DNA of 64,000 nt from Mycobacterium sp. MS1601 (GTDB lineage Bacteria; Actinomycetota; Actinomycetes; Mycobacteriales; Mycobacteriaceae). Location: positions 310,001 to 374,000 of the forward strand of contig NZ_CP019420.1 in the NCBI RefSeq assembly GCF_001984215.1, read 5' to 3'. Numbering within the stretch: the stretch's first letter is position 1; the number at the start of each line of letters is the position of its first letter. Made by a program: the position numbers and the translations under genes. The notes under the pieces were generated by a model. It ran no database searches. It saw only the letters and a program-made list of their open reading frames with translations, and had not been told where the DNA came from. Below, piece by piece: positions 8,754 to 16,089 of the stretch.

Positions 8754-10084
8754 GCGGCCTCCGGTCGCGCGCCAGGCAGCGTGATGGTGACGTGGGTTCC
8801 GCCTGCGGTGCGGTCGGTGATGGCCACGCTGCCCCCATGCCCGGACACCACCTCGGCGACAATAGCCAACCCCAACCCCGCACCACCACCACGACGCGAC
8901 CGATCCGCACCCACCCGCACAAACCGATCAAACACCCGCACCCGATCCGCCACCGGAACACCCGGACCGTCATCACCGACCCGCACCACAGCGGTAACAC
9001 CATCAGGGCACACATCGACCCCGACCGACAACTCCACTACCGACACCGCATACCGCACCGCGTTGTCACACACATTGCGCACCGCACGCACCAACGCATC
9101 CCGATCACCACACACCGACACCGCCACCAACTGCGTACTCACCGCCACCGACGACACCACCGCCAACCGCCCCGCCTCCGCAGCCACCACCTCATCGAGA
9201 CGCACCCACTCCCGACGCAACCCCAACCCACGCTCATCCGCACGCGCCAACACCAACAAATCCTCGATCAACACCCGCATCCGCTGCGCCTCAGGCAACA
9301 CCACCTCCAACGCCAACTCCCGATCCAACAACTGCGGATGCGCCTGCACCACCTCCAACGCCGAAATGATCGTCGTCAACGGCGAACGCAACTCATGCGA
9401 CGCATCACCGACAAACTGTCGCTGCGCCCGATCCGAGGCCTCCAACCGCGCCAACATCGCATTCATCGTCTGCGCCAACGCCGAAATCTCATCCCGCGAC
9501 ACCGGCACCGGCACCCGCTCATCCAACCGCGACCCCGAAATCTCCGACACCCGCACCCGAATCGCCTCCACCGACCGCAACGACCGACGCACCAACAAAA
9601 AACTCGCCCCCGCTGCCACCGGCACCACCAGCAGCGTCGACACGGCAAGGACCAGTGCCACCAGCCGGACCGACTCCCCGACGGCGGCGCTGTCGGTCGC
9701 AACCAGCACGGTGTAGGGGCCCGCAGCACCGCTGCTCACCCGGATCCCGGGTGCTGCGGTGATGGGAATGAGAGGAGCATCGGGCGACGTGCGCACCACC
9801 TGGCCGCCGGAATCGAGGATCTGGACCGCCGTCACCCGCGGATCGGTGGTCAACAGCCCGTCGTCGATCTCAGCGGGCCCCGCAGACTGCAAAGCGGTGG
9901 CCACGTCGGCTTGCCTGGCGCTGGCGGCGACGTCCAGTCCGGCGGTGAGCTGCGCGTTGAACAGCACCAGGAAACCTATGGAGGCCAACAGCCATGCGAC
10001 CGCCACCACCCCCGCCGAAATGGCAGCCGAGCGTTGCGGGACGCCCCAGTCGCGGGGTGGCCGGAGCCGGCGTCGCTTAGCCAC
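8750..10084 (-). CDS. Sensor histidine kinase HK1
   Basis: The 444-residue protein (GTG 10084 chosen because the frame upstream looks noncoding and the preferred start precedes AKRRRLRPP) has TM1 at about residues 18-42, a short extracytoplasmic sensor of about 120 residues and TM2 near 160-185. HAMP follows, then HisKA with the phospho-acceptor in DASHELRSP (about His230), and an HATPase domain with N-box NAVRYA, GDDGPGVP and GGGAGLGLAIV. From the end of TM2 to 11 codons before the stop its DNA is identical, inverted, to HK2 (10701-12113). Only the sensor region and the last 11 residues are its own. It lies downstream of the XRE gene on the same strand. The nearest response regulator is at 12082-12750. 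Confidence 0.85.
   Translation of the reverse strand: MAKRRRLRPPRDWGVPQRSAAISAGVVAVAWLLASIGFLVLFNAQLTAGLDVAASARQADVATALQSAGPAEIDDGLLTTDPRVTAVQILDSGGQVVRTSPDAPLIPITAAPGIRVSSGAAGPYTVLVATDSAAVGESVRLVALVLAVSTLLVVPVAAGASFLLVRRSLRSVEAIRVRVSEISGSRLDERVPVPVSRDEISALAQTMNAMLARLEASDRAQRQFVGDASHELRSPLTTIISALEVVQAHPQLLDRELALEVVLPEAQRMRVLIEDLLVLARADERGLGLRREWVRLDEVVAAEAGRLAVVSSVAVSTQLVAVSVCGDRDALVRAVRNVCDNAVRYAVSVVELSVGVDVCPDGVTAVVRVGDDGPGVPVADRVRVFDRFVRVGADRSRRGGGAGLGLAIVAEVVSGHGGSVAITDRTAGGTHVTITLPGARPEAA
8787..9608. repeat. 822-bp inverted repeat, copy A (kinase core of HK1)
   Basis: This segment is the reverse complement of 11246-12067. I compared the ends and several internal stretches base by base, and the translations agree in three frames. 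Divergence begins abruptly at both ends: the segment stops after the Thr-His-Val-Thr codons on the C-terminal side and within the second membrane helix on the other side. It encodes HAMP, HisKA and nearly all of the ATPase domain. Confidence 0.9.
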
Positions 10085-10139
10085 ACCTCCATCTTGGCCG
10101 ACGGCGGGGCGATCTCCACAGCTTCTCGTGGACCGGCAC

Positions 10140-10595
10140 TCAACCCGGGCGGCTGGTTCGAGGTCGGTACGCAGCATTCCAAGGCCCCATCGGGTCGATC
10201 CGCTCCTGAGCCGACCGCGCTTCGGTGTCATGCACCAGCTTGAGTTCCGGTGTGCGTGCGCGATGACGCCGAATCTGCTGGGCGAAGCGGAGCACCTGTT
10301 CGTGATCGGCCATCGAGAGTTGGTTCAGGACCCGGGTCAATGCCGCGGTGGCACCCGCCGCGGGCAACTCCAGGCCCAGCAGGTAGTCCACCGGACACGC
10401 GTAAAGCGTTGCCAATCTTCGCAATACCTGTACCGAAACATCTCTGGAGCCGTCCTCCATCTGGGCCACCGCAGCGGCGTCTGTTACCAGAGCCTCCGCG
10501 ACCATCGCCAGCGAGATGCCGCGATGCTCACGTACGTCCCGCAGCCGTTGCCCGAGCGCACGTCGGTCGTGATCGCCGTTACCGACCAGCTCCAT
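10140..10595 (-). CDS. XRE-family helix-turn-helix regulator
   Basis: The 151-residue protein has an N-terminal Cro/CI-type helix-turn-helix (LGQRLRDVREHRGISLAMVAEALVTDAAAVAQMEDGSRDVSVQVLRRLATLYACPVDYLLGLE, shown here only as landmark motifs LRDVREHRG, VAQMEDG and VDYLLGLE). A helical C-terminal segment of about 80 residues has no recognised ligand domain. It sits between the two kinases and runs leftward into HK1, with about 55 bases between them. A PhoP-like box lies 44 bases upstream of its start. It would stay between the kinases if the flanking repeats recombined. Confidence 0.8.
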   Translation of the reverse strand: MELVGNGDHDRRALGQRLRDVREHRGISLAMVAEALVTDAAAVAQMEDGSRDVSVQVLRRLATLYACPVDYLLGLELPAAGATAALTRVLNQLSMADHEQVLRFAQQIRRHRARTPELKLVHDTEARSAQERIDPMGPWNAAYRPRTSRPG

Positions 10596-10638
10596 GGCAG
10601 CGTCCCCTCTCGGTTCGGGCCGATGGTATTGACGCCCC

Positions 10639-10656
10639 GCTGAGAGACCGCTGAGA
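10639..10656 (-). promoter_or_regulatory. PhoP-like direct-repeat box between XRE and HK2 genes
   Basis: Read on the minus strand it is TCTCAGC-GGTC-TCTCAGC: two perfect 7-base repeats with an 11-base period and 12 of 14 matches to the PhoP-type consensus. It occupies the 105-base divergent promoter region between the XRE gene and HK2, which suits autoregulation by an OmpR/PhoP-type regulator such as that at 12082. Confidence 0.55.
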
Positions 10657-10700
10657 AGCCCATGGGGTAGCGCTTGGCCAGATCAGCCTCCACTGCCACC

Positions 10701-12113
10701 ATGGATGGCGTGTCGGCCAGGGCGTTTCATCCCACCCAGTGGGGCATTCCGGCACGCTCGGCGGCAGTATCGGCGGCGGTGATGCTGCTGGCGTTGACGC
10801 TGGCCGGGCTCGGGGTGGCGTTCAGCGTGCTGTTCACTTCGTTCCTGTCTATCGACGGCAGCTCCAAGAGTCGGGTGAACCACATCGTCGCCGAGCTCCG
10901 CCAGGAGGGACTGGCCGGACTCGACCGCACGTTGTTGGCGACCAACGACCATGTCTCAGCAGTGCAGGTGATCGACGCCGGTGGGAACGTGGTGGCACGA
11001 TCGACCGGTGCGCCCGACGAGCCGTTGGCGTCACCGTCGCTGTTCGGTCCTGATGCGCCGACAACGATCCGAGACGACTACACCCCCGACGACAACATGC
11101 GGCTCAGCGGACAGGTGATCGACACCGCCGCAGGGCGTTTCACCGTGATGGTGGGCGGTGACAGCAACGCCGTGGAGGCCACGGTGATCGGCGTTGCGGT
11201 GCTGATGACCGTCGCCGGGCTGTTGGTCACCATCGTGGCGACACTGGCGAGTTTTTTGTTGGTGCGTCGGTCGTTGCGGTCGGTGGAGGCGATTCGGGTG
11301 CGGGTGTCGGAGATTTCGGGGTCGCGGTTGGATGAGCGGGTGCCGGTGCCGGTGTCGCGGGATGAGATTTCGGCGTTGGCGCAGACGATGAATGCGATGT
11401 TGGCGCGGTTGGAGGCCTCGGATCGGGCGCAGCGACAGTTTGTCGGTGATGCGTCGCATGAGTTGCGTTCGCCGTTGACGACGATCATTTCGGCGTTGGA
11501 GGTGGTGCAGGCGCATCCGCAGTTGTTGGATCGGGAGTTGGCGTTGGAGGTGGTGTTGCCTGAGGCGCAGCGGATGCGGGTGTTGATCGAGGATTTGTTG
11601 GTGTTGGCGCGTGCGGATGAGCGTGGGTTGGGGTTGCGTCGGGAGTGGGTGCGTCTCGATGAGGTGGTGGCTGCGGAGGCGGGGCGGTTGGCGGTGGTGT
11701 CGTCGGTGGCGGTGAGTACGCAGTTGGTGGCGGTGTCGGTGTGTGGTGATCGGGATGCGTTGGTGCGTGCGGTGCGCAATGTGTGTGACAACGCGGTGCG
11801 GTATGCGGTGTCGGTAGTGGAGTTGTCGGTCGGGGTCGATGTGTGCCCTGATGGTGTTACCGCTGTGGTGCGGGTCGGTGATGACGGTCCGGGTGTTCCG
11901 GTGGCGGATCGGGTGCGGGTGTTTGATCGGTTTGTGCGGGTGGGTGCGGATCGGTCGCGTCGTGGTGGTGGTGCGGGGTTGGGGTTGGCTATTGTCGCCG
12001 AGGTGGTGTCCGGGCATGGGGGCAGCGTGGCCATCACCGACCGCACCGCAGGCGGAACCCACGTCACACTGCGGTTACCCGCTACGGCAGCAACCGGTAA
12101 CCCACTCCCCTGA
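10701..12113 (+). CDS. Sensor histidine kinase HK2
   Basis: The 470-residue kinase (ATG 10701 preferred; TTG 10674 would add 9 residues) has TM1 at about residues 22-50, an extracytoplasmic domain of about 110 residues unlike that of HK1, and TM2 near 165-190. HAMP, HisKA (DASHELRSP, His253) and HATPase regions follow and are identical to HK1. The last residues (LRLPATAATGNPLP) differ from the HK1 tail. Its 3' end overlaps the convergent response-regulator gene by 32 bases. It probably signals to that regulator. Confidence 0.87.
   Translation: MDGVSARAFHPTQWGIPARSAAVSAAVMLLALTLAGLGVAFSVLFTSFLSIDGSSKSRVNHIVAELRQEGLAGLDRTLLATNDHVSAVQVIDAGGNVVARSTGAPDEPLASPSLFGPDAPTTIRDDYTPDDNMRLSGQVIDTAAGRFTVMVGGDSNAVEATVIGVAVLMTVAGLLVTIVATLASFLLVRRSLRSVEAIRVRVSEISGSRLDERVPVPVSRDEISALAQTMNAMLARLEASDRAQRQFVGDASHELRSPLTTIISALEVVQAHPQLLDRELALEVVLPEAQRMRVLIEDLLVLARADERGLGLRREWVRLDEVVAAEAGRLAVVSSVAVSTQLVAVSVCGDRDALVRAVRNVCDNAVRYAVSVVELSVGVDVCPDGVTAVVRVGDDGPGVPVADRVRVFDRFVRVGADRSRRGGGAGLGLAIVAEVVSGHGGSVAITDRTAGGTHVTLRLPATAATGNPLP
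11246..12067. repeat. 822-bp inverted repeat, copy B (kinase core of HK2)
   Basis: Partner of 8787-9608. Up to about position 12000 the coding strand has third codon positions that are almost entirely G or T, giving a strongly keto-biased strand. The final ~70 bases return to the C/G-ending codons of the surroundings. The two copies enclose 1637 bp of unique DNA that could be inverted by homologous recombination. Confidence 0.9.
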
Positions 12114-12750
12114 TGGTCTCGATTGTGTTGGTGTCGAACGGAATATCGATCTTGCGTCGCAGGTATCCCACGTACACCTCCACGACGTTGGCCGGACCCT
12201 TGTAGTGTGCGTCCCACACGTTGACCAGGATGTCGTTCTTGGTCACCACGATGTCCTTGTTGCGCATCATGTACTCGAGGACACCGAACTCCCTAGGGGT
12301 CAACGTGATCGGTTGCTCACCGCGCGACACCATCCGTCGTCCCGGGTCCAGTGACAGCGTTCCCGCCGTCAGCACCACCGGCCTCTCCGGCGCTCCACGC
12401 CGCATCAACGCACGCAATCGGGCCACCAGGATCTTGAAGGAGAACGGCTTGGTCAGGTAATCGTCGGCACCGAGATCGAAGGCGTCGGTCTGGTCGTACT
12501 CGCCGTCTTTGGCGGTGAGCATGATCACCGGTGTCCACTGCTGCGCCGAACGCATCCGCCGCAGCACCTCGTAGCCACTGAGCTCGGGGATCATGATGTC
12601 GAGCACCACCACGTCGTAGCTGTTCTCCATGACCTCGTGCAGCCCCTCGAGGCCGGTGGCGGCCGTGACCACGACGAACCCCTCGGCACGCAGTCCCATC
12701 TCCAGCGCCCTGGCCAATCGCTCCTCGTCCTCGATGAGCAACACCCGCAT
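12082..12750 (-). CDS. OmpR/PhoB-family response regulator
   Basis: The 222-residue regulator has a receiver domain with acidic pocket IEDEE, phosphorylation site Asp51 in VVVLDIMIP, Thr79 and Lys101 (YLTKPF). A winged-helix C-terminal domain follows (LTPREFGVLEYMMRN, VVEVYVGYLRRKID, TIRGVGYRL). It is the only response regulator beside HK1 and HK2, so both kinases may feed it. Its 3' end is antisense to the last 32 bases of HK2. By analogy with PhoP/MprA relatives it should bind direct repeats with an 11-base period, such as those at 4421 and 10639; that link is inferred. Confidence 0.88.
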   Translation of the reverse strand: MRVLLIEDEERLARALEMGLRAEGFVVVTAATGLEGLHEVMENSYDVVVLDIMIPELSGYEVLRRMRSAQQWTPVIMLTAKDGEYDQTDAFDLGADDYLTKPFSFKILVARLRALMRRGAPERPVVLTAGTLSLDPGRRMVSRGEQPITLTPREFGVLEYMMRNKDIVVTKNDILVNVWDAHYKGPANVVEVYVGYLRRKIDIPFDTNTIETIRGVGYRLLP

Positions 12751-12760
12751 GGCCTACAGG

Positions 12761-13795
12761 CTAGGACAACGGGTGATCCTTGGCGAAATTCCACACCAGA
12801 GCACTGGTGTCCGGGCCGGCGCGATCGACGAACAGACCCTGAGCGGCCGGCCCCGAATAGGCGTGACCCATCCCTTCGACGAGGAAAAGCTCGATGGCCG
12901 AAGCGCTTTCGCCCTCGTGGGTGTACACGGTGTGGGTGTATCGGTGTCCGCCCGGGACCTCGTTGGTGGACACCGTGTCGTTCCACACTCGGCTGTTGTT
13001 GAGCAGCCCGTCGTCAACCAGATCGTGGACCGCCGACCAATGCTCGACCAGCCGGGTGGCCACCAGCGGGGGAACCGCTTCGTCGAGGTCTCCTTGAACG
13101 ACCAGCAGTGGCACCGCACGCGCGTGCTCCCCCATCTGCGCCCACGCCTGGCGGGCGGTGTAATCCGGTGGGGTGGCGTCCGGATTCTCGGGATCCACCT
13201 GGTTCAACCCGTACTCACCGCCGGCCACCGAGGTGGCCGTGGCGAAGATTTCTGGGTAGGTGGCGGCAAGGATGACGGCGGTGCCCGCCCCGGAGGACGC
13301 GCCCACCACGTGGACCTGCCGCGGGTCGGCGTGGTAGTCCTCGATGACCTGACGCGCCACGCCGGCCAGGAGCAAAGGCTCGCCGGATGAGCGTTGTTGG
13401 TGGCGTGGGTCGTTGGATCGCCAGCAATTGAGCTTGTCGCGGAACATCTGCTGGGTCGGATAGACGACGATGAATCCTTCACGATCGGCGAGGTCATTGA
13501 ACTGCGTGGTGGATTTCATGGAGTTCCAACCGAATCCGGTCATTCCACAGCCGTGGATCGCCATGATCACCGGAAGTTCGGCTTCACCGTCGAAGTGCGG
13601 GGGCAGATGCACCTGATACCGCAGGCCGTCGAACTCGTGGTTGTGGTCGCGGTCACCATGCCACCACGGCAGACCGTACTGCGCGACGGCGGTGAGCGCC
13701 CCCACAATCATGACCAGCACCGCACCGATGCCCGAGAAAATCCATGGCCAGCGACGCCTTGACTGTCCGACGGCGTCTTCGTCCCGTGTACCCAT
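12761..13795 (-). CDS. Membrane-anchored PHB-depolymerase/feruloyl-esterase-type hydrolase
   Basis: The 344-residue protein has an N-terminal membrane anchor or uncleaved signal at about residues 16-40 after a basic stretch. An alpha/beta-hydrolase domain of the esterase-PHB family follows: oxyanion region AIHGCGMTG, nucleophile elbow GASSG (Ser167), acid in GDLDEAVP (about Asp238) and His311 in GMGHAYSG. It probably cleaves a polyester or aryl ester outside the membrane; substrate unknown. An 18-base perfect palindrome lies 19 bases upstream of its ATG. Confidence 0.78.
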   Translation of the reverse strand: MGTRDEDAVGQSRRRWPWIFSGIGAVLVMIVGALTAVAQYGLPWWHGDRDHNHEFDGLRYQVHLPPHFDGEAELPVIMAIHGCGMTGFGWNSMKSTTQFNDLADREGFIVVYPTQQMFRDKLNCWRSNDPRHQQRSSGEPLLLAGVARQVIEDYHADPRQVHVVGASSGAGTAVILAATYPEIFATATSVAGGEYGLNQVDPENPDATPPDYTARQAWAQMGEHARAVPLLVVQGDLDEAVPPLVATRLVEHWSAVHDLVDDGLLNNSRVWNDTVSTNEVPGGHRYTHTVYTHEGESASAIELFLVEGMGHAYSGPAAQGLFVDRAGPDTSALVWNFAKDHPLS

Positions 13796-13813
13796 GTGAA
13801 CCGACCGTACCGC

Positions 13814-13831
13814 CTGTACCGATCGGTACAG
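13814..13831. promoter_or_regulatory. Perfect 18-bp palindrome upstream of the esterase
   Basis: CTGTACCGATCGGTACAG is fully self-complementary and lies 19 bases 5' of the esterase start codon. Its core GTACCGATCGGTAC recurs with two mismatches each at 21820-21833 and 21854-21867 between a TetR gene and its divergent SDR neighbour, so it looks like an operator of that TetR regulator or a paralogue. Confidence 0.6.
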
Positions 13832-13852
13832 AATTCAACGGCCGCCCCCGTG

Positions 13853-14200
13853 TCAGGGTGAGTTCTCGGCGGGCACAATCGGCAGTGGCGGCAGGCTCAC
13901 ACCCGATACCGGAGCAGGCACCTCAGCAGGAGGCGGGCCCACTGGAACGATCGGTCCGGTAGCGGCTTCACCGTCGGGCACCAAGGGCGGCCATCCGATC
14001 GAGATCGGCGGCCACATCGCGACGTCGCTACCCGACGTCGAACTCGAACTGCGCGACCAGCTGTCGTCATCGTCGTCGTCATCACCATCAGCGGCATGGG
14101 CTGTGCCGCACACCACTACCGTCAACATCGTGAGCACGCCGAGCGCCGGCACCAGCGCACGCAGGTACCGCCGGCAGATGTCCGAACTTTCCCCGCTCAC
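13853..14200 (-). CDS. Small secreted acidic, Ser/Pro-rich protein
   Basis: The 115-residue protein has a signal peptide (hydrophobic at about residues 13-32, cleavage after AHA). The mature chain starts with a run of Asp followed by Ser/Thr and ends in a Pro/Val-rich tail. There is no recognisable fold; it is probably intrinsically disordered and exported. Its ATG overlaps the stop of the MspA-like gene by 4 bases, so the two are co-expressed. The acidic run could bind cations; that is inference. Confidence 0.6.
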   Translation of the reverse strand: MSGESSDICRRYLRALVPALGVLTMLTVVVCGTAHAADGDDDDDDDSWSRSSSSTSGSDVAMWPPISIGWPPLVPDGEAATGPIVPVGPPPAEVPAPVSGVSLPPLPIVPAENSP

Positions 14201-14844
14201 AGCGCCGCCGCCGCCCCGTAGGCGTTCAGGCTGTCATCTGATGAGTCGGTGCTGATCTTGGCCGAGGCAAACACCCGAATCGTCACCGGGCCTGCGCATT
14301 CGGAGACCTCCACATGGGCATCGCGCACGGCGATCGTCGCGGTGCTCGACTTCATCGACTTCGCGCCCAACCCGACCACGGTGATGTTGCCCGCCTTCAG
14401 CTTGGTGCCGATCTCGGGAAAGATGTTCAAATCGATGATGTCGTTCGAGTTGAAGTCGAAGGTGTCGAGATCAGGATCGATACCGAGTTCCAGTCCTTCG
14501 CTCACATCGGTCTGGCAGCCCAACTGCACACCCATCACGAGGTAGCCGGAGTTCACCGACAAGTCACCGCCGCCTTCGACGGTGGCGGTGGCCTTCGCTG
14601 TGACGAAACCTTCCTTGCTGAATTGTGAAGTGGCAAGGTTGGGTACGGCATCCACGCTCAACTCGGTCAGGGTCACGGTGAAGTGCCAGCCGTCGACGGT
14701 GTCACTGAACTGTGTGACGTCCGGTAAAAGAACACGTTCGGCCTGTGCGACTCCCGTGCCGGTGGTCGCGATGAGGCCGGCCGTCATGGCAGTGGCCAAC
14801 AAGCCTCGGGCATATGAGGTGGTGATTGTTCTTCTCCCTGGCAC
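14197..14844 (-). CDS. MspA-like porin-family protein
   Basis: From GTG 14844 the product is 215 residues: a signal peptide with a basic start and cleavage near VAQA, then a beta-rich mature domain with MspA-family landmarks (SGYLVMGVQLGCQ corresponding to the ELGYQIGF strand, the LNIFPEIGTKLKAG segment, a central VRDAHVEVS and a final IRVFASAKISTDS.NAYG pattern). MspA proteins form octameric outer-membrane channels for small hydrophilic solutes. Two cysteines are atypical for MspA itself. The start is uncertain: the best ribosome-binding site (GGGAGAAG) sits just ahead of an in-frame ATC at 14826. Confidence 0.7.
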   Translation of the reverse strand: MPGRRTITTSYARGLLATAMTAGLIATTGTGVAQAERVLLPDVTQFSDTVDGWHFTVTLTELSVDAVPNLATSQFSKEGFVTAKATATVEGGGDLSVNSGYLVMGVQLGCQTDVSEGLELGIDPDLDTFDFNSNDIIDLNIFPEIGTKLKAGNITVVGLGAKSMKSSTATIAVRDAHVEVSECAGPVTIRVFASAKISTDSSDDSLNAYGAAAAL

Positions 14845-15147
14845 ATGCGGGCTGCGATCGCCCGTGATCGATGCCGGAGCGACATCAGCGTCCACGATCG
14901 GATCAGCACTGCGCTGACGTCTCGATCTCCGGCACAGCATCATTGATGCTCTCCGCCGGACCTTGGTGGACACTGTGAAGAACTTTTGCTCAAGATGTGC
15001 CCGCGTGCACATTCGCTCCCCATGGTCGTGACATCGAGGGCACAGCGTCGATACCGCGCTGATACCTCAGTCACACGAGTTCCATAGCCACGCCTGTTTC
15101 CATCATGAACGGCAGATGAATCAAACAGAAAGGAACGGCGAACGCTC
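14845..15147. promoter_or_regulatory. Divergent promoter region, porin / VTC operon
   Basis: About 300 bases separate the leftward porin gene from the rightward VTC operon. A direct repeat GATACC occurs at 15050 and 15061 with an 11-base period, an arrangement compatible with an OmpR-type regulator site. No gene is supported. The ribosome-binding site for the VTC gene is AACAGAAAGGA at about 15123. Confidence 0.4.
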
Positions 15148-16047
15148 ATGGGTCTCTTCACGCGGCTGGCAAAAGCGGCTCCGGGCCCTCAGGACCTGCA
15201 TGACGACGTGCCCACCCGTCCCACCGGCTATCAGCAAACCGCGAGTCGTCTGCACGCATTCAACCGCTACGAGATCAAGTACCTCCTCGACGAGATGAAG
15301 ATCCCCGCCCTGCGCGACGCTCTCGCAGCCAGGATGAGCACCGACCCGTTCTCACCTCGCGGTGGCTATCCCGTGACCTCGTTGTACTACGACACCGCCG
15401 GTCTGCGGTTCTACTGGGAGAAGATCGAAGGACTGCGCTTTCGGCGCAAACTGCGAATGCGCCTCTACGGCAATCCCGCTGAGTGCACCGATGAGACCCA
15501 GGTCCAGGTCGAGATCAAGCAGCGCGTCAACCGGGTGACGCAGAAGCGCCGTGTCGCAATGCCATACGGCACCGCTCGGCAGTGGCTCGACGGCCGCCGG
15601 GAGATCGCCTGTGAGCCACACCAGCGCGCGTTCGTCCACGAGGTGACGGCCCTGGTCGGCAACCTCGATCTGCGCCCGATCGTCACCACCGGATATCTGC
15701 GTGAGGCGTTTGTCGGGCATGACGCCGACCTGGGCCTGCGGGTGACGATCGATCACAAGGTGCACGGCCGCGACCGCGATTTCCACTTCGCCTCGGGCGC
15801 CGAGAACCGCTTCATCATCCCGCCGAAGCTCGCCATCGTGGAGATCAAAGCCAATGAGCGCGTGCCGTATTGGGTCACCGATCTCGCGGCCAGCAGCGAG
15901 ATGTCGGTGGTGCGGATCTCCAAGTACTGCCAGTCGGTACAGGCAGTAGATCTGGCGCCGCGATCCACCATGGGTTCCCCGGAACTCGACGCGTACCTGG
16001 CCGCCGATTCACCACCCGCCGGTGGTCTGAGCACCGCCACAGCCTGA
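15148..16047 (+). CDS. VTC-domain polyphosphate polymerase-like protein
   Basis: The 299-residue protein carries a VTC domain over most of its length: the N-terminal NRYEIKYLLD, TSLYYDT, the basic strand GLRFRRKLRMRLYG, VQVEIKQRVN, a metal-binding TIDHK and IVEIKANERVPYWV. In the yeast VTC complex this tunnel-fold domain polymerises ATP gamma-phosphate into polyphosphate. Basic and acidic tunnel residues appear conserved here. It is the first gene of a three-gene operon with a DUF4956 membrane protein and a CotH kinase-like protein, a combination I know from several bacterial phyla. The product of the bacterial trio is not established. Confidence 0.85.
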   Translation: MGLFTRLAKAAPGPQDLHDDVPTRPTGYQQTASRLHAFNRYEIKYLLDEMKIPALRDALAARMSTDPFSPRGGYPVTSLYYDTAGLRFYWEKIEGLRFRRKLRMRLYGNPAECTDETQVQVEIKQRVNRVTQKRRVAMPYGTARQWLDGRREIACEPHQRAFVHEVTALVGNLDLRPIVTTGYLREAFVGHDADLGLRVTIDHKVHGRDRDFHFASGAENRFIIPPKLAIVEIKANERVPYWVTDLAASSEMSVVRISKYCQSVQAVDLAPRSTMGSPELDAYLAADSPPAGGLSTATA

Positions 16048-16089
16048 TTCGCCCGACTGTCCACCGGTTCACAAGACAAGGGAAACAAC

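Noticed and set aside
8781..9716. Long open frames opposite the HK1 kinase core and, in mirror image, opposite HK2 (11031-12217).
   Set aside because: They are by-products of the G/T-ending codon bias, which removes stop codons from the complementary strand. Their translations are dominated by Arg, His, Thr and Pro and have no protein-like features.
9609..11245. A site-specific invertase system for the inverted segment.
   Set aside because: The repeats are 822 bp and no recombinase gene is visible nearby; RecA-dependent recombination suffices as an explanation if inversion occurs.
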